The notes below the pieces were generated by a model. That model was not told the DNA's origin. It was given only the letters and a program-made list of their open reading frames with translations, and ran no database searches. This document shows positions 47,414-57,031 of a stretch of DNA of 64,000 nt, piece by piece. Origin of the DNA: Flavihumibacter petaseus NBRC 106054 (GTDB taxonomy: Bacteria > Bacteroidota > Bacteroidia > Chitinophagales > Chitinophagaceae); the NCBI RefSeq assembly GCF_000974785.1, contig NZ_BBWV01000002.1:124001-188000 (forward strand). Reading direction: 5' to 3'. How positions within the stretch are numbered: the first letter of the stretch is position 1; the number at the start of each line of letters is the position of its first letter. The position numbers and the translations under genes are program-made.

Positions 47414-50400
47414 ATGATAGAGAAAAGATCCTGTTTGCCCTTTCGGCTGACCCTTGCCGTAAGTATACTGGTAATGATGGCCTGCCGGCAGGGGCCCGTT
47501 ACTGCTGAAGCCAGCATGCCCGACGATTATGCTATTCCTGTCACCAGGCCATTTGTACTGCCGGCAGCAAAACCGATTCCCTGGAGGGAATATGGGAAGG
47601 ACAGTGTACCCACGCCTACCGTCATTCGGTTTGATATCAACAAACTGCCGTCAAAGCCCTTTTCCGTCAACGATTTCCGGCCGCTGAAACAACCGCTGCG
47701 CGTGACCGCATTCGATTGGCACAAACTGCAGGTAACACCGCTGAAGGCCGATACGATGCATTACCAGCCGGTTCCCTATAAGAAATTCCTGTTGCCCGAG
47801 CCGGAAGTTACGCTGGCCGCAACCCCCGCTATTCTCGGAAAGGGCACCGCCGGACTGACCCGCCTGGGACCATCAGAAGGACTGCCCGGAGCAAAAGTGT
47901 ATGCAGCTGTGCAGGACAATGACGGCAATACCTGGATCAGTACCGACCGGGGGATCTGCAAGTATACCGGCACTGAATTCCTCGCCTACAATTTCCTTGT
48001 TCGGGATGAAAGCGGTGCCGTGGAAGTGGTGAGTGAAATGATGACCGATTCCAACGGGAAATTGCTGGTGAGTGCGTTGAAGTCAGGGATCTACCGGATT
48101 GACACGAAAACCAATATGGTCGAACAGTATGCTGTTCCCACGGGGTTCGTGCGTTTCGATTTCGACAAACAGGGCAGGCTCTGGGGCACCCGGTTCGACA
48201 ACGGTGTGTCTCACCTGGACCTGGATAAAAAACAACTGGGCCAGCTGGCCCTCGGGAACGATAGTAACGAAGTCAGGAAGGTGTATGCAGTCAGGTTTGA
48301 TAAAGCAGGCAATATGTGGGTGGGTGCTAACGACAGGGTGTTGATCGTTGACCCTGCCCTGAAAAGTATGCGGACCATTGGTGCGGCAGAAGACCTGAAA
48401 GTGAACGTTGTATATGATTTTACGACAGACAGTACCGGCCGCGTGTGGCTCTCCAGCTTCTCGAACGGCGGCGGCTATGCGATTTCCCTTGCAGCGCAAC
48501 AGGTGACGCATATGGGAGCGGAACAGGGGGTTCCGGGTATTGTGTATGATGTCGTAAACGACAACCGGAACCGGTTATGGATAGTTACCAACGATACGGT
48601 TTACCTGTATGATATCGCCCGGGCACGGATGAAAAAAATGTACACCAACTGTGCGCTCCGCACCAACAATTTCCCTTCCTCAGGTACCCGGACCCGGGAC
48701 GGCATGCTTTGGCTGGGAACGAATGCCGAAGGGGTGGTGCTCATCAATCCCGATGGCATGCTGGCGGATCATTTTACCGATCGTGACGGACTGGAAAGCA
48801 ATGATGTGTGGGGCGTGGAAGAAGACAATAAAGGAAGGATCTGGATGGCTACGTATAAAGGCGTGAATATCTATGATCCGGAAAAAGAAAGATTGTCGCT
48901 GCTCAAATTGCCTGAGGGTGTCGGCAACAATGCCAACCGCCATATCAACTTCGTGGGTCCCGATAAACTTTTTCTGAGTGCTGTCGGCGGCTTTTCGCTG
49001 ATCGATATTGCTGCAGGAACCATCAGGCATTACAATACCGCTGAAAAAGAACTCAGCAATACAAATTTCAGGGGGGTCCCTGATGGTTCAGGAGGTTACT
49101 GGTATTGCAGCGCGAATGGGATCTTCCGGTTTGATCCTGAAAAACGTACGCTGAAAGGGTTCAACCAGGCCGCAGGCCTGGTGTCTAATCTCGTGCTGAT
49201 CCTGCGGAAAGACAACCAGGGCCGGATCTGGCTCTGCACAGAGAGAGGCGCCGTCATCATCTTTCCCGAAAAGGATACCTATGTAAACCTGACCGATGCC
49301 GACGGGCTGGCCAGCAGCTATTCCTCCATGTTATTCCAGGGCAGTGATGAACAGATTTATGTCGGCAATGACAGGGGGCTTTCCATGTTTGATCCTGAAC
49401 TGAAGACGATTACCCAGATAGGGGCTGACAATGGTATGGTACCTTCTGCCATGTATGATATGACCGAGTGGCATGGCAGGCTCAATATCGGTACGGAAAA
49501 CGGTATCACGATCGTGGAGCGGCCCACAAAACCCGGAGAGCGCTGGCGTTTTCATAACTACGATAAATCCGCTGGTTTTCCTTACAACGATTACAACCAG
49601 AGTACGGCCATACCCGACTCCCGTGGCAACGTATGGTGGGGAGCGTCACCGATTCTCACTGTAGTGCACCAGTATCCCGTGATTGATTCCACGGAACCGG
49701 CGGTCAGGATCCGGGGAATGAATATCATGGACCAGCCCTCTTCGTTTGTGAATACTGCCACACTGCAGCCACAGCTTTCTCCGGGTGATTCGCTGTGGGT
49801 AGGTACAAAAAGTTTTGCAGGCGATAAACTACCGGCGGACTCCGGTTACCTGGCGAAAAACAATATCCACTGGGATAGTATCCGCTCGGGCTTCCAGGTA
49901 CCGGAGGGACTGGAACTGCCTTATAACCAGAACTCTTTTGCCTTCAGTTTTACCAACCAGGATACCCGTTCCCGTGATAAGATCGTATACCGGTTCATGC
50001 TGGAAGGAGAGGATGAATCGTGGTCGGATATCACCAAAAAACCGGCATCGCGCATCTATTACAATGTGAAGCCAGGTGACTATCAATTCAAGGTGATTAC
50101 GCGGGGACAAAATGGTGTGTGGAGCAAGCCTGATACGATCAGTTTCACCATCCTGCCGCCCTGGTGGCAGACCTGGTGGGCCTATTTACTCTATGCTGTA
50201 ACTGCTGCCGCGATCGTATACACCATTGTGCGGGTGCGTTCCGAGATGCTGAAAAAAGAAAACAGGATCCTGGAACGGAAAGTGGCGGAACGGACACTGG
50301 CGCTCTATGAGAAAATGGAAGAATTGAAAGCAACACAGGGACAGCTGGTGCATTCAGAAAAAATGGCTTCGCTGGGTGAGCTCACAGCAGGCATTGCGCA

Positions 50401-51109
50401 TGAGATCCAGAACCCGCTCAATTTCATCAACAATTTTGCGGAGGTGAATAAGGAACTGCTGGTGGATATGCAGGATGAACTGAACAAAGGTGATGTAGAC
50501 GCTGCGAAAGAAATTGCCGCAAACATTGATGCCAATGAAAGCAAGATCTACCACCATGGCCGTCGTGCTGATGCCATTGTGAAGAGTATGCTGCAGCACA
50601 GCCGGGGCAATGCCAATGCGGTGAAGGAAGCTACGGAAATCAATAAGCTGGCGGATGAATATTTGCGGCTGGCCTATCACGGATTGCGTGCGAAAGACAG
50701 TTCGTTTAATGCGACCATGAAAACAGAGTTTGATGAGAAAAATCCGCAGGCCAAAATGGTACCACAGGATATCGGTCGCGTCGTACTGAATTTACTTACC
50801 AATGCCTTTTACGCCGTGACGGAAAAGAAAAAAGAGAAACTGCCGGGTTATGAACCTACGGTTACGGTAAGCACGAAGAGCAACAAGGATCGTGTAGAGA
50901 TCACCGTAGCCGATAACGGGAATGGCATACCAGCAAAAGTGATGGAAAAGATCTTTCAGCCTTTCTTTACCACCAAACCAACAGGTCAGGGTACAGGGCT
51001 GGGACTCAGCATGAGTTATGATATCGTGACGAAGGGACACGGTGGGGAACTGAAAGTGAACAGCAGGGAAGGAGAGGGTACACAATTCAGTGTCATTCTG
51101 CCCATATAA
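47414..51109 (+). CDS. Propeller-type sensor histidine kinase lipoprotein-like
   Basis: 1231 residues. The N-terminus looks like a lipoprotein signal (MACRQG, Cys24), unusual for a membrane-spanning kinase and perhaps only a signal anchor. Two-component-propeller repeats fill about residues 150-760 (NDGNTWISTDRGICKYTG style), followed by a Y_Y_Y domain (about 840-900), one membrane helix (WWAYLLYAVTAAAIVYTIV), a coiled coil, HisKA with His996 (GIAHEIQNPLNFINNF) and HATPase_c (NLLTNAFYAV, DNGNGIP, GTGLGLSMSYDIV). Unlike the protein at 39656 it has no receiver or HTH. The partner is encoded 21 bp downstream: a receiver-cyclase fusion. Confidence 0.94.
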   Translation: MIEKRSCLPFRLTLAVSILVMMACRQGPVTAEASMPDDYAIPVTRPFVLPAAKPIPWREYGKDSVPTPTVIRFDINKLPSKPFSVNDFRPLKQPLRVTAFDWHKLQVTPLKADTMHYQPVPYKKFLLPEPEVTLAATPAILGKGTAGLTRLGPSEGLPGAKVYAAVQDNDGNTWISTDRGICKYTGTEFLAYNFLVRDESGAVEVVSEMMTDSNGKLLVSALKSGIYRIDTKTNMVEQYAVPTGFVRFDFDKQGRLWGTRFDNGVSHLDLDKKQLGQLALGNDSNEVRKVYAVRFDKAGNMWVGANDRVLIVDPALKSMRTIGAAEDLKVNVVYDFTTDSTGRVWLSSFSNGGGYAISLAAQQVTHMGAEQGVPGIVYDVVNDNRNRLWIVTNDTVYLYDIARARMKKMYTNCALRTNNFPSSGTRTRDGMLWLGTNAEGVVLINPDGMLADHFTDRDGLESNDVWGVEEDNKGRIWMATYKGVNIYDPEKERLSLLKLPEGVGNNANRHINFVGPDKLFLSAVGGFSLIDIAAGTIRHYNTAEKELSNTNFRGVPDGSGGYWYCSANGIFRFDPEKRTLKGFNQAAGLVSNLVLILRKDNQGRIWLCTERGAVIIFPEKDTYVNLTDADGLASSYSSMLFQGSDEQIYVGNDRGLSMFDPELKTITQIGADNGMVPSAMYDMTEWHGRLNIGTENGITIVERPTKPGERWRFHNYDKSAGFPYNDYNQSTAIPDSRGNVWWGASPILTVVHQYPVIDSTEPAVRIRGMNIMDQPSSFVNTATLQPQLSPGDSLWVGTKSFAGDKLPADSGYLAKNNIHWDSIRSGFQVPEGLELPYNQNSFAFSFTNQDTRSRDKIVYRFMLEGEDESWSDITKKPASRIYYNVKPGDYQFKVITRGQNGVWSKPDTISFTILPPWWQTWWAYLLYAVTAAAIVYTIVRVRSEMLKKENRILERKVAERTLALYEKMEELKATQGQLVHSEKMASLGELTAGIAHEIQNPLNFINNFAEVNKELLVDMQDELNKGDVDAAKEIAANIDANESKIYHHGRRADAIVKSMLQHSRGNANAVKEATEINKLADEYLRLAYHGLRAKDSSFNATMKTEFDEKNPQAKMVPQDIGRVVLNLLTNAFYAVTEKKKEKLPGYEPTVTVSTKSNKDRVEITVADNGNGIPAKVMEKIFQPFFTTKPTGQGTGLGLSMSYDIVTKGHGGELKVNSREGEGTQFSVILPI

Positions 51110-51130
51110 AAAACACATTAAAGTACAGAC

Positions 51131-52162
51131 ATGATCAAGATCCTGGTAGCCGATGACGAAGCCGACCTTGAAGCGTTGATCCGCCAGAAATTCCGCAAGC
51201 AGATCCGGGAACACCGGTACGATTTTGTATTTGCTGCAAACGGCAATGAAGCCCTGCAACGCCTGAAGGAAAATCCGGACACGGCCATCGTGTTGAGCGA
51301 CATCAATATGCCGGAGATGGATGGCCTCACCTTATTGAGCAAACTGAATGAAAGTAATCCCCTTACCAAAACCGTGATGGTGTCGGCCTATGGCGATATG
51401 GAGAATATCCGCGTGGCCATGAACCGCGGTGCATTTGATTTTGTGACCAAGCCGGTCAATTTCGATGACCTGGAAGTGACCATGGAAAAGACCATCAAAT
51501 ATGTGGCGCAGTTGAAAGAAACGCTGCAGGCCATCAAGGAAAACAATATCCTTAAAATGTATGTGGATGCCAACGTGCTGAATTTCATGGGTACGCGCGA
51601 ATATGAGAAGTCCCTCACCGCCAATGAGAATGTGGAAGCCACGGTGGCATTTATTGATATCTGCAGTTTTACATCAATCAGTGAAACGGAATCGCCGGAT
51701 ACGGTGGTGCAGCTGCTGAACCGTTATTTTGACCTGATCACTAAAGAGATCATTGCCCAGCAGGGTATCATCGACAAGTTTATCGGCGATTGTGTGATGG
51801 CAGTGTTCCGGGGTGAATTTCACCTGGACCGGGCCGTTGATGCCTGCCTGGCGATCCGCGATACGATCAATGGTTTGCCGGAGGAGTCAGGATTTCTGCC
51901 GAAGGTTTCGATAGGGATTAATAGCGGCGAGATGATCTCCGGCAATATTGGGTCGGCTACGCTGAAGCGGCTGGATTTTACCGTTATCGGTGATACAGTG
52001 AATACCGCGCAAAGATTGCAGAGTGCAGCGGGCAGAGGACAGATCGTAATCAATGAAGCGTGTTATGAGAAGATCCGGCAGTCGTTTCGTTGCGAGCCGA
52101 TTGGGTTGAGTGTGCTGAAGAATAAGGCTGAGCCGATGATGTTGTACGAGGTGCGGGATTAA
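51131..52162 (+). CDS. Response regulator fused to a class III adenylate/guanylate cyclase
   Basis: 343 residues. The receiver domain (1-120) has the acidic pair Asp8-Asp9, the phospho-acceptor Asp57 (LSDINMPEMDG) and Lys107 (FVTKPVNF). After a helical linker (about 120-150) comes a class III cyclase catalytic domain (about 165-343) with the two metal-binding aspartates Asp176 (AFIDICSFTS) and Asp220 (KFIGDCVMAVF), the purine-selecting Lys216 and Asp282/Thr284 positions, and the transition-state pair Asn291 and Arg295 (DTVNTAQRL). All key residues are present, so it should be active, most likely on ATP. Phosphorylation by the upstream propeller kinase probably sets cyclic nucleotide output. 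Confidence 0.95.
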   Translation: MIKILVADDEADLEALIRQKFRKQIREHRYDFVFAANGNEALQRLKENPDTAIVLSDINMPEMDGLTLLSKLNESNPLTKTVMVSAYGDMENIRVAMNRGAFDFVTKPVNFDDLEVTMEKTIKYVAQLKETLQAIKENNILKMYVDANVLNFMGTREYEKSLTANENVEATVAFIDICSFTSISETESPDTVVQLLNRYFDLITKEIIAQQGIIDKFIGDCVMAVFRGEFHLDRAVDACLAIRDTINGLPEESGFLPKVSIGINSGEMISGNIGSATLKRLDFTVIGDTVNTAQRLQSAAGRGQIVINEACYEKIRQSFRCEPIGLSVLKNKAEPMMLYEVRD

Positions 52163-52494
52163 GGAAAAGCCCGCAAAGGTTTTGGGTGCTCGCAAAGATT
52201 TTCTCGCAATGGCGCCTTTGGCGCCACGCAAAGGTGCAAAGGCGCAAAGTTGATTTTTTGTGTTGGTGTTTGCTGCTTGTTGTCCATAGCTGTCGCAGCG
52301 AAAATACTTTAATTGGCGCCTACCACTTTAACCGGTTTCAACTCCAACGATATTAACAAAAGCAACTTAATTTTTCCATTACACCATTCTTTGCGTCTTT
52401 GCTCCTTGGCGTCTTGGCGTGAAAGAGCGCGCAGCGCTCAACCGCATTGCATGAAACCCCGATGGCGGGAAACCAATAGGAGTAAGATGGGTGT
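52163..52494. other. Convergent intergenic region with REP-like elements
   Basis: 332 bp between the cyclase gene (+) and the agmatine-deiminase-like gene (-). It contains two inverted copies of a G/C-rich, CGCAAAG-type repeat, each beside a small perfect palindrome. No gene was seen. Confidence 0.65.
52211..52439. repeat. Inverted pair of CGCAAAG-type interspersed repeats
   Basis: Left unit: palindrome GGCGCC-TTT-GGCGCC (52211-52225) followed by CGCAAAG iterations to 52249. Right unit: CTTTGCGTCTTTGCTCCTTG and on to 52424, then palindrome GAGCGC-GCA-GCGCTC (52425-52439). The units are in opposite orientation. A relative occurs at 63639-63674. Repeats of this look are scattered between genes in many Bacteroidota. 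Confidence 0.7.
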
Positions 52495-53793
52495 CTAGTT
52501 TGTTTTGGGTTGCGGCTGCGTGGCGCAATGCATGCCACCGCCCATCCAGTTGAGTGGTAAAGCGTCGATCAGTTTGATTTCTCTTCCGGGAAAATATTGT
52601 TGAAAGTGTTTTATGATGTCGGCTTCCCTGTTTGCCGGGGTTCCATGTTTTACATAAGTGGGGAGCAATACAGCGCCATTAGTGATGAGAAAATTCAGGT
52701 AGCTGGAAGCGGGTACACGGTACAACAGTTCTCCGACGGGCGGCATTTCCGAAGGCGGGAAGCGCAACCGGGAGATGGTGGTGCCGGTATCTGATCTTGG
52801 CCGGTTGGCAACGGCAAGCCCTTCCCGCACAATCAGACTAGGCATGGGGATCTTAACGATCGTGAACGGTTTGCCGTCCTGGTCAACTTCTTTTTTCAGC
52901 ATGTCAAAATTTTCCTGCATGCGATCATAGTTCATCCGGTTGATGGGGTTGGCATCTTTCTCTGCTTCGTCTACCCACGACAGGAAAATGGTATGAGGGT
53001 CAGCGAAGCGCACAAATTCGTCGGTATGTCCGCCAGTGCCACCACCCACATAGTTGCCGGTTATGCGTCGGAAGAAACCCCAGGGGTCATCTGCCGGTCC
53101 CTGTTTTACCCAAACGATATGCGTTACGCCGAGTGCTTTTTTGAAGGCGCTTTCCAATGCTGTGCGCGTGATGCCGGGGTTCCGGTTGAAGGTCACTGCT
53201 TCGCACAGGATGAGGGTTCCCCTGCCATTTACTTCAATAGAACCGCCTTCGATCACCACGTCAGCAGGGAAGTTGATTGCACCGGTTGTTGCACCCATCA
53301 GGCTGTCTACCTTGCCGCGGAGGGCAGCACCTGTTTCATACAATTGCATGTATTTGCGAAGGCTGTCGGCATTGTTGCCGTATTTGAGCTGGATTAAACC
53401 AGGTGCGTTATAACCGCTCCAGCCAAAATCCGCTACCCCCAGTTTGCCTTTGCCGTTGACCAGGAAAGTGGCGCCATGATCGCGCATATTGTAATTATCG
53501 TTGTGGTCATGCACATAGAAGCTGAGCATGTTGGTATCAATGTCACGGTCGGCCAGGTAGTTTTTGGCAACGCTGACCAGGCTGTCTGAGTACGTAGATA
53601 ACCGGATGGCAACATGACCATGGAGCGCCCTGATCATCTCCACGGTGACCGGCAGCGTACTGGTAAACAGGTCTTCCCAGCCGATCCAGACAGCTTCCTG
53701 GGGCTCCCATTCTGCAGGCATCCTGAATCCTTGTTGTGCTTTGGCATTGCTGCAGGCAAGCAAAAACAGGATCACGATGGCCATCAGACGCAT
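52495..53793 (-). CDS. Agmatine deiminase / peptidyl-arginine-deiminase family protein, exported
   Basis: 432 residues of the PAD-Porph/agmatine deiminase fold, hydrolysing a guanidino group to ureido plus ammonia. Family landmarks: EWEPQEAVWIGW at the front, NYNMRDHGATFLVNGKG, GGTGGHTDEFVRF with the catalytic His/Asp region, and the nucleophile Cys423 in WMGGGMHCATQ. Unlike cytoplasmic agmatine deiminases it has an export signal with a possible lipobox (LLAC, Cys14). It could act on agmatine or on arginine residues of peptides in the envelope. It stands alone on the minus strand, divergent from the TPR protein gene. Confidence 0.92.
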   Translation of the reverse strand: MRLMAIVILFLLACSNAKAQQGFRMPAEWEPQEAVWIGWEDLFTSTLPVTVEMIRALHGHVAIRLSTYSDSLVSVAKNYLADRDIDTNMLSFYVHDHNDNYNMRDHGATFLVNGKGKLGVADFGWSGYNAPGLIQLKYGNNADSLRKYMQLYETGAALRGKVDSLMGATTGAINFPADVVIEGGSIEVNGRGTLILCEAVTFNRNPGITRTALESAFKKALGVTHIVWVKQGPADDPWGFFRRITGNYVGGGTGGHTDEFVRFADPHTIFLSWVDEAEKDANPINRMNYDRMQENFDMLKKEVDQDGKPFTIVKIPMPSLIVREGLAVANRPRSDTGTTISRLRFPPSEMPPVGELLYRVPASSYLNFLITNGAVLLPTYVKHGTPANREADIIKHFQQYFPGREIKLIDALPLNWMGGGMHCATQPQPKTN

Positions 53794-53870
53794 GGAGCTG
53801 GTGTTTCCTGTAAGTTAATGCATTATTGAGGTTCAGAGAATGTGGAAAACACGTAACTTATTTGCCTGTC

Positions 53871-55610
53871 ATGCGGCGGCGAAGTGTCATATCGTGGCTC
53901 CTCCTGTTAATTGCGGTCAGTGTAACTGCGCAGGAAGGGCATGAATTTGACGCTTACCTGGTGAAACAGGACAGCCTGCTCCGGGCTGCTTACCAACGAC
54001 GCGATCCGGATACTTTCCTGCGCCTGCTCAGCGGCGTCAGGAGAACCTATAACAGGCTGAGCAGAGCCGGCCAGCAAAACTACCGGAGAGTATATAATGG
54101 TTTCTATGCGGCAACTCTGTATAACCTTTGCTGCACCTATGCATTGCTGAATGAGAAAAGCAGGGCGCTGGAATGGCTGGAAAAGGCTATTCGTTATGGC
54201 TATCTGTCCGACAGCATACGAATGGATCCGGATCTGGATAATATCAGGGATATGCCGCAGTATCACCAGGTTACAGATGTGCTGTTCCGGATCAATGATT
54301 GCATGACCAGGGCGGAAAAAGCCAAACAAGCGGCTGAATTGGATTCGATGCTCCATTATGCAAGAAAAGCCGTGCTGCTGATCGCCTCAACCCCCAACCG
54401 GTTTCCAGAAGACGAGGTAGCGGCCAGCCAGGGGATGATGGGATATTACCAATGGTGGGCAGGTGATTACCCGGGGGCACTTGAATCCTACTACAGGGCG
54501 CTTGCACTGGCGGAACCTTTTAATGATCCCTGCCTGAGTGGAGATATGTATAACGGCCTGGCCATGGTGTTCCGGAACCAGGGGCAATACCGCCAGGCAA
54601 TTATCTATTTTACCAGAACAGAAGAAGCAACGCGGAATACACCCTGCAGCAGCATTTATTACGCAGCGATTCTTGACAAGGGGAAGGCCTATGAGCAACT
54701 GAACATCCTTGATTCGGCCTATTTGTATACGCAGCAGTGGTTAGTGGAAAAGCAGCGGTATACTGATGAATTCAGAAAACTGAATTCCTGGGTCGGGGGT
54801 GGGGGAGGTGAGGCGACATTGGCAATTATTTATTCCAAAAAAGGACAGGAGAAGCTTGCCCGGGATTTTTTTCAGCTGGCGTTTTACCTCAATATCCGGG
54901 ATGATAATCCCCGGCTGCTGGCCAGAAGTTATTGCGAATATGCGGAACATTTTGAACGGAATAACCAGCTCGATTCAGCTGTTTATTATGCCAGCAAAGC
55001 ATTTCAGCTGGACCTTGACAACAAGTTGCTGGTCTACCAGTTGGCTTCCAGTACGCTACTGGCAAAATTATATACGGAAAGGCAGCAAATTGACAGTGCG
55101 TTTAAATATCAGCAGGTCAGTATACATCTCCAGGATAGTCTGTTTAATTCTGATAGAATCAGCCGGATGAATGCCCTGGCATTTAATGAACAACTGCGGC
55201 AAATACAAAGGGAAACTGAGCGGGCAGCCATTGCCCTCGAACGCAAACGCAATATACAGTATCTCCTGATTGCCGTAGGCCTGGTGACCTTCACTATCCT
55301 GGTTTTGTTGCTCACCCGCAGTATGGTGATGAGTGCCGGGTTAATTAAATTCCTGGGAATCGTCGCGCTGCTACTCATCTTTGAATTCTTCAACCTGTTG
55401 TTGCATCCCTTTCTCGAACAGCTGACGCACCATTCTCCGGTTCTGATGCTGCTGTGCCTGGCGGCGATTGCTGCAATCCTGGTACCAGTTCACCACCGGC
55501 TGGAAAAGTGGGCAACCAATGTGCTGATTGAAAGGAACAGGAAAATCCGGTTGATGGCGGCAAGAAAGACACTGAAGGATTTACCGGCCCGGCCTGAAGA
55601 GCTGACCTGA
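53871..55610 (+). CDS. TPR-repeat protein with C-terminal membrane helices
   Basis: 579 residues from the ATG at 53871, which gives a signal peptide (MRRRSVISWLLLLIAVSVTAQ); an upstream GTG-type extension adds no signal. Tetratricopeptide-like helical pairs fill residues of about 50-440 (ALEWLEKAIRYGYLSD, ALESYYRALALAEPF, YYAASKAF-type units). A coiled coil then leads to three hydrophobic helices (about 465-545; IQYLLIAVGLVTFTILVLLL) and a basic tail. The layout resembles TPR sensor kinases of Bacteroidota but the kinase portion is absent. A Crp/Fnr gene follows after 25 bp. Function unknown; a scaffold or sensor role is possible. Confidence 0.82.
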   Translation: MRRRSVISWLLLLIAVSVTAQEGHEFDAYLVKQDSLLRAAYQRRDPDTFLRLLSGVRRTYNRLSRAGQQNYRRVYNGFYAATLYNLCCTYALLNEKSRALEWLEKAIRYGYLSDSIRMDPDLDNIRDMPQYHQVTDVLFRINDCMTRAEKAKQAAELDSMLHYARKAVLLIASTPNRFPEDEVAASQGMMGYYQWWAGDYPGALESYYRALALAEPFNDPCLSGDMYNGLAMVFRNQGQYRQAIIYFTRTEEATRNTPCSSIYYAAILDKGKAYEQLNILDSAYLYTQQWLVEKQRYTDEFRKLNSWVGGGGGEATLAIIYSKKGQEKLARDFFQLAFYLNIRDDNPRLLARSYCEYAEHFERNNQLDSAVYYASKAFQLDLDNKLLVYQLASSTLLAKLYTERQQIDSAFKYQQVSIHLQDSLFNSDRISRMNALAFNEQLRQIQRETERAAIALERKRNIQYLLIAVGLVTFTILVLLLTRSMVMSAGLIKFLGIVALLLIFEFFNLLLHPFLEQLTHHSPVLMLLCLAAIAAILVPVHHRLEKWATNVLIERNRKIRLMAARKTLKDLPARPEELT

Positions 55611-55635
55611 TCAGCAATGAGTATATTTACAGGGT

Positions 55636-56217
55636 ATGTACGAAGTATTCTTCAGAAAGTTTAATGAAAAAATTGCTCTTACACGGGAGGAGGAAGAACT
55701 TATTAAGCAGTACCTGACGCCGAAGAAGCTTCGCAGAAAGCAATACCTGCTGCAGGAAGGAGATGTCTGCAAGTATATCTGTATCGTGGAGAAGGGGGCC
55801 ATGAAGGCCTATGTGCTGAATGAAAGTGGCGATGAACGCATTGTCGGGTTTGCATTGGAAGGCTGGACGATCGGTGACCTGTCCAGTTTCATCAAACAGG
55901 AGCCGGCAACGCTGAATATTGATGCGCTGGAGGATTGCGAACTGGTACTGATCAGCAAGGCAGCGCATGACGAGCTGATCCGCCTGGTACCTAAGTATGA
56001 AACCTATATCCGTATCCTGATGACGGATGCCTATATGGCGCTTCAGAAACGTACCGCTATCATGATCAGTATGTCACTGGAAGAACAGTACAAGGCGCTG
56101 CTGGAAATGTACCCGGCGGTAGTGCAGCGGGTACCCCAGCACATGATCGCCTCCTTTATGGGATTAACTCCCGAAACACTGAGTCGGGTCCGGGGGCGGA
56201 TCACCAGCCGCAAATAA
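55636..56217 (+). CDS. Crp/Fnr-family transcriptional regulator
   Basis: 193 residues. The N-terminal cyclic-nucleotide-binding-like jelly roll (about 15-120; LLQEGDVCKYICIVEKGAMKAY, then ERIVGFALEGWTIGDLSSF) is followed by a dimer helix and a C-terminal HTH (RVPQHMIASFMGLTPETLSRVRGR). There are no N-terminal Fe-S cysteines as in Fnr. Whether it binds cAMP cannot be decided, since the canonical phosphate-binding Arg-Ser pair is not obvious. It precedes a gene set (NAD(P)-binding protein, SnoaL-like lipoprotein, DODA dioxygenase) that it may control. A response-regulator cyclase is encoded 3.5 kb upstream. Confidence 0.93.
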   Translation: MYEVFFRKFNEKIALTREEEELIKQYLTPKKLRRKQYLLQEGDVCKYICIVEKGAMKAYVLNESGDERIVGFALEGWTIGDLSSFIKQEPATLNIDALEDCELVLISKAAHDELIRLVPKYETYIRILMTDAYMALQKRTAIMISMSLEEQYKALLEMYPAVVQRVPQHMIASFMGLTPETLSRVRGRITSRK

Positions 56218-56349
56218 CCGGCGCCCGCCGGAATGCATTGACAAAAGTCAATGCTTTTTCCTGCCTGAAAGCATCATTATTTCATGCCTGTAAGCATTGG
56301 AGATGGGCCATTTGTGCTGGTAGTTTTGTGTAATCAAACGAGCAAAATC

Positions 56350-57012
56350 ATGAGCGCAAAACAAACTATCGCTATCATCGGGGCTACGGGGAGTATAGGT
56401 TCCGGCATCGCCAGAAGTCTGGCAGGGGGAAGTAACCGGCTGCTGCTGTTTGCGAAGCAGCTGGATAAAGCAGAAACATTGGTAGGGGAGATAAAAAGCC
56501 GTAATGCTTCAGCAGATGTTGAGGCATTGGAATGTCCGGCCAATGCCGCCTGGGAAGCCGATATCATCATCCTGGCGGTTCCATATGGGGCGGAACGCGA
56601 ACTTGCGGAAAAGATTAAGGCCGTTGCCAACCAGAAGGTGGTGATCAGCATTGCCAACCCGCTCAATGCCACTTACAATGGATTAGTCACTCCTCCGGAT
56701 ACCAGTGCGGCGGAGACACTTCAGCAATTGCTGCCACACTCCAAAGTGGTCAAGGCATTCAATACCACCTTCGCTGCTGATTTTGCCAATACGGTTATTG
56801 CAGGCAAGCAGGTGGACACCTTCCTTGCCGGTGATGACGAAAACGCTGTTGCCACAGTTTCCGGACTGGTAAAGACAGCAGGATTCAACCCGGTGATGGC
56901 AGGGGGACTGGCAGTCAGCAGGACGCTGGAAAGCATGGCCTTGCTGCTGATCAGCCTCAATATAAAATACAACTACAACTGGCTCGCGGGCTGGAAAGTA
57001 TTGCACCAATAA
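56350..57012 (+). CDS. NAD(P)-binding F420-reductase-like protein
   Basis: 220 residues from the ATG at 56350; a longer frame from 56284 adds a non-conserved stretch. The N-terminus is a Rossmann nucleotide-binding motif (TIAIIGATGSIGSGIARSLA). The fold and segments IIILAVPYGAERELAEKI and VVKAFNTTFAADF are those of NADPH-dependent F420 reductase-like oxidoreductases (F420_oxidored), which in bacteria lacking F420 act on unknown substrates. It lies 132 bp after the Crp/Fnr gene and 19 bp before a SnoaL-like lipoprotein gene. Confidence 0.9.
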   Translation: MSAKQTIAIIGATGSIGSGIARSLAGGSNRLLLFAKQLDKAETLVGEIKSRNASADVEALECPANAAWEADIIILAVPYGAERELAEKIKAVANQKVVISIANPLNATYNGLVTPPDTSAAETLQQLLPHSKVVKAFNTTFAADFANTVIAGKQVDTFLAGDDENAVATVSGLVKTAGFNPVMAGGLAVSRTLESMALLLISLNIKYNYNWLAGWKVLHQ

Positions 57013-57031
57013 CCATTTAAATCAAATTGAT

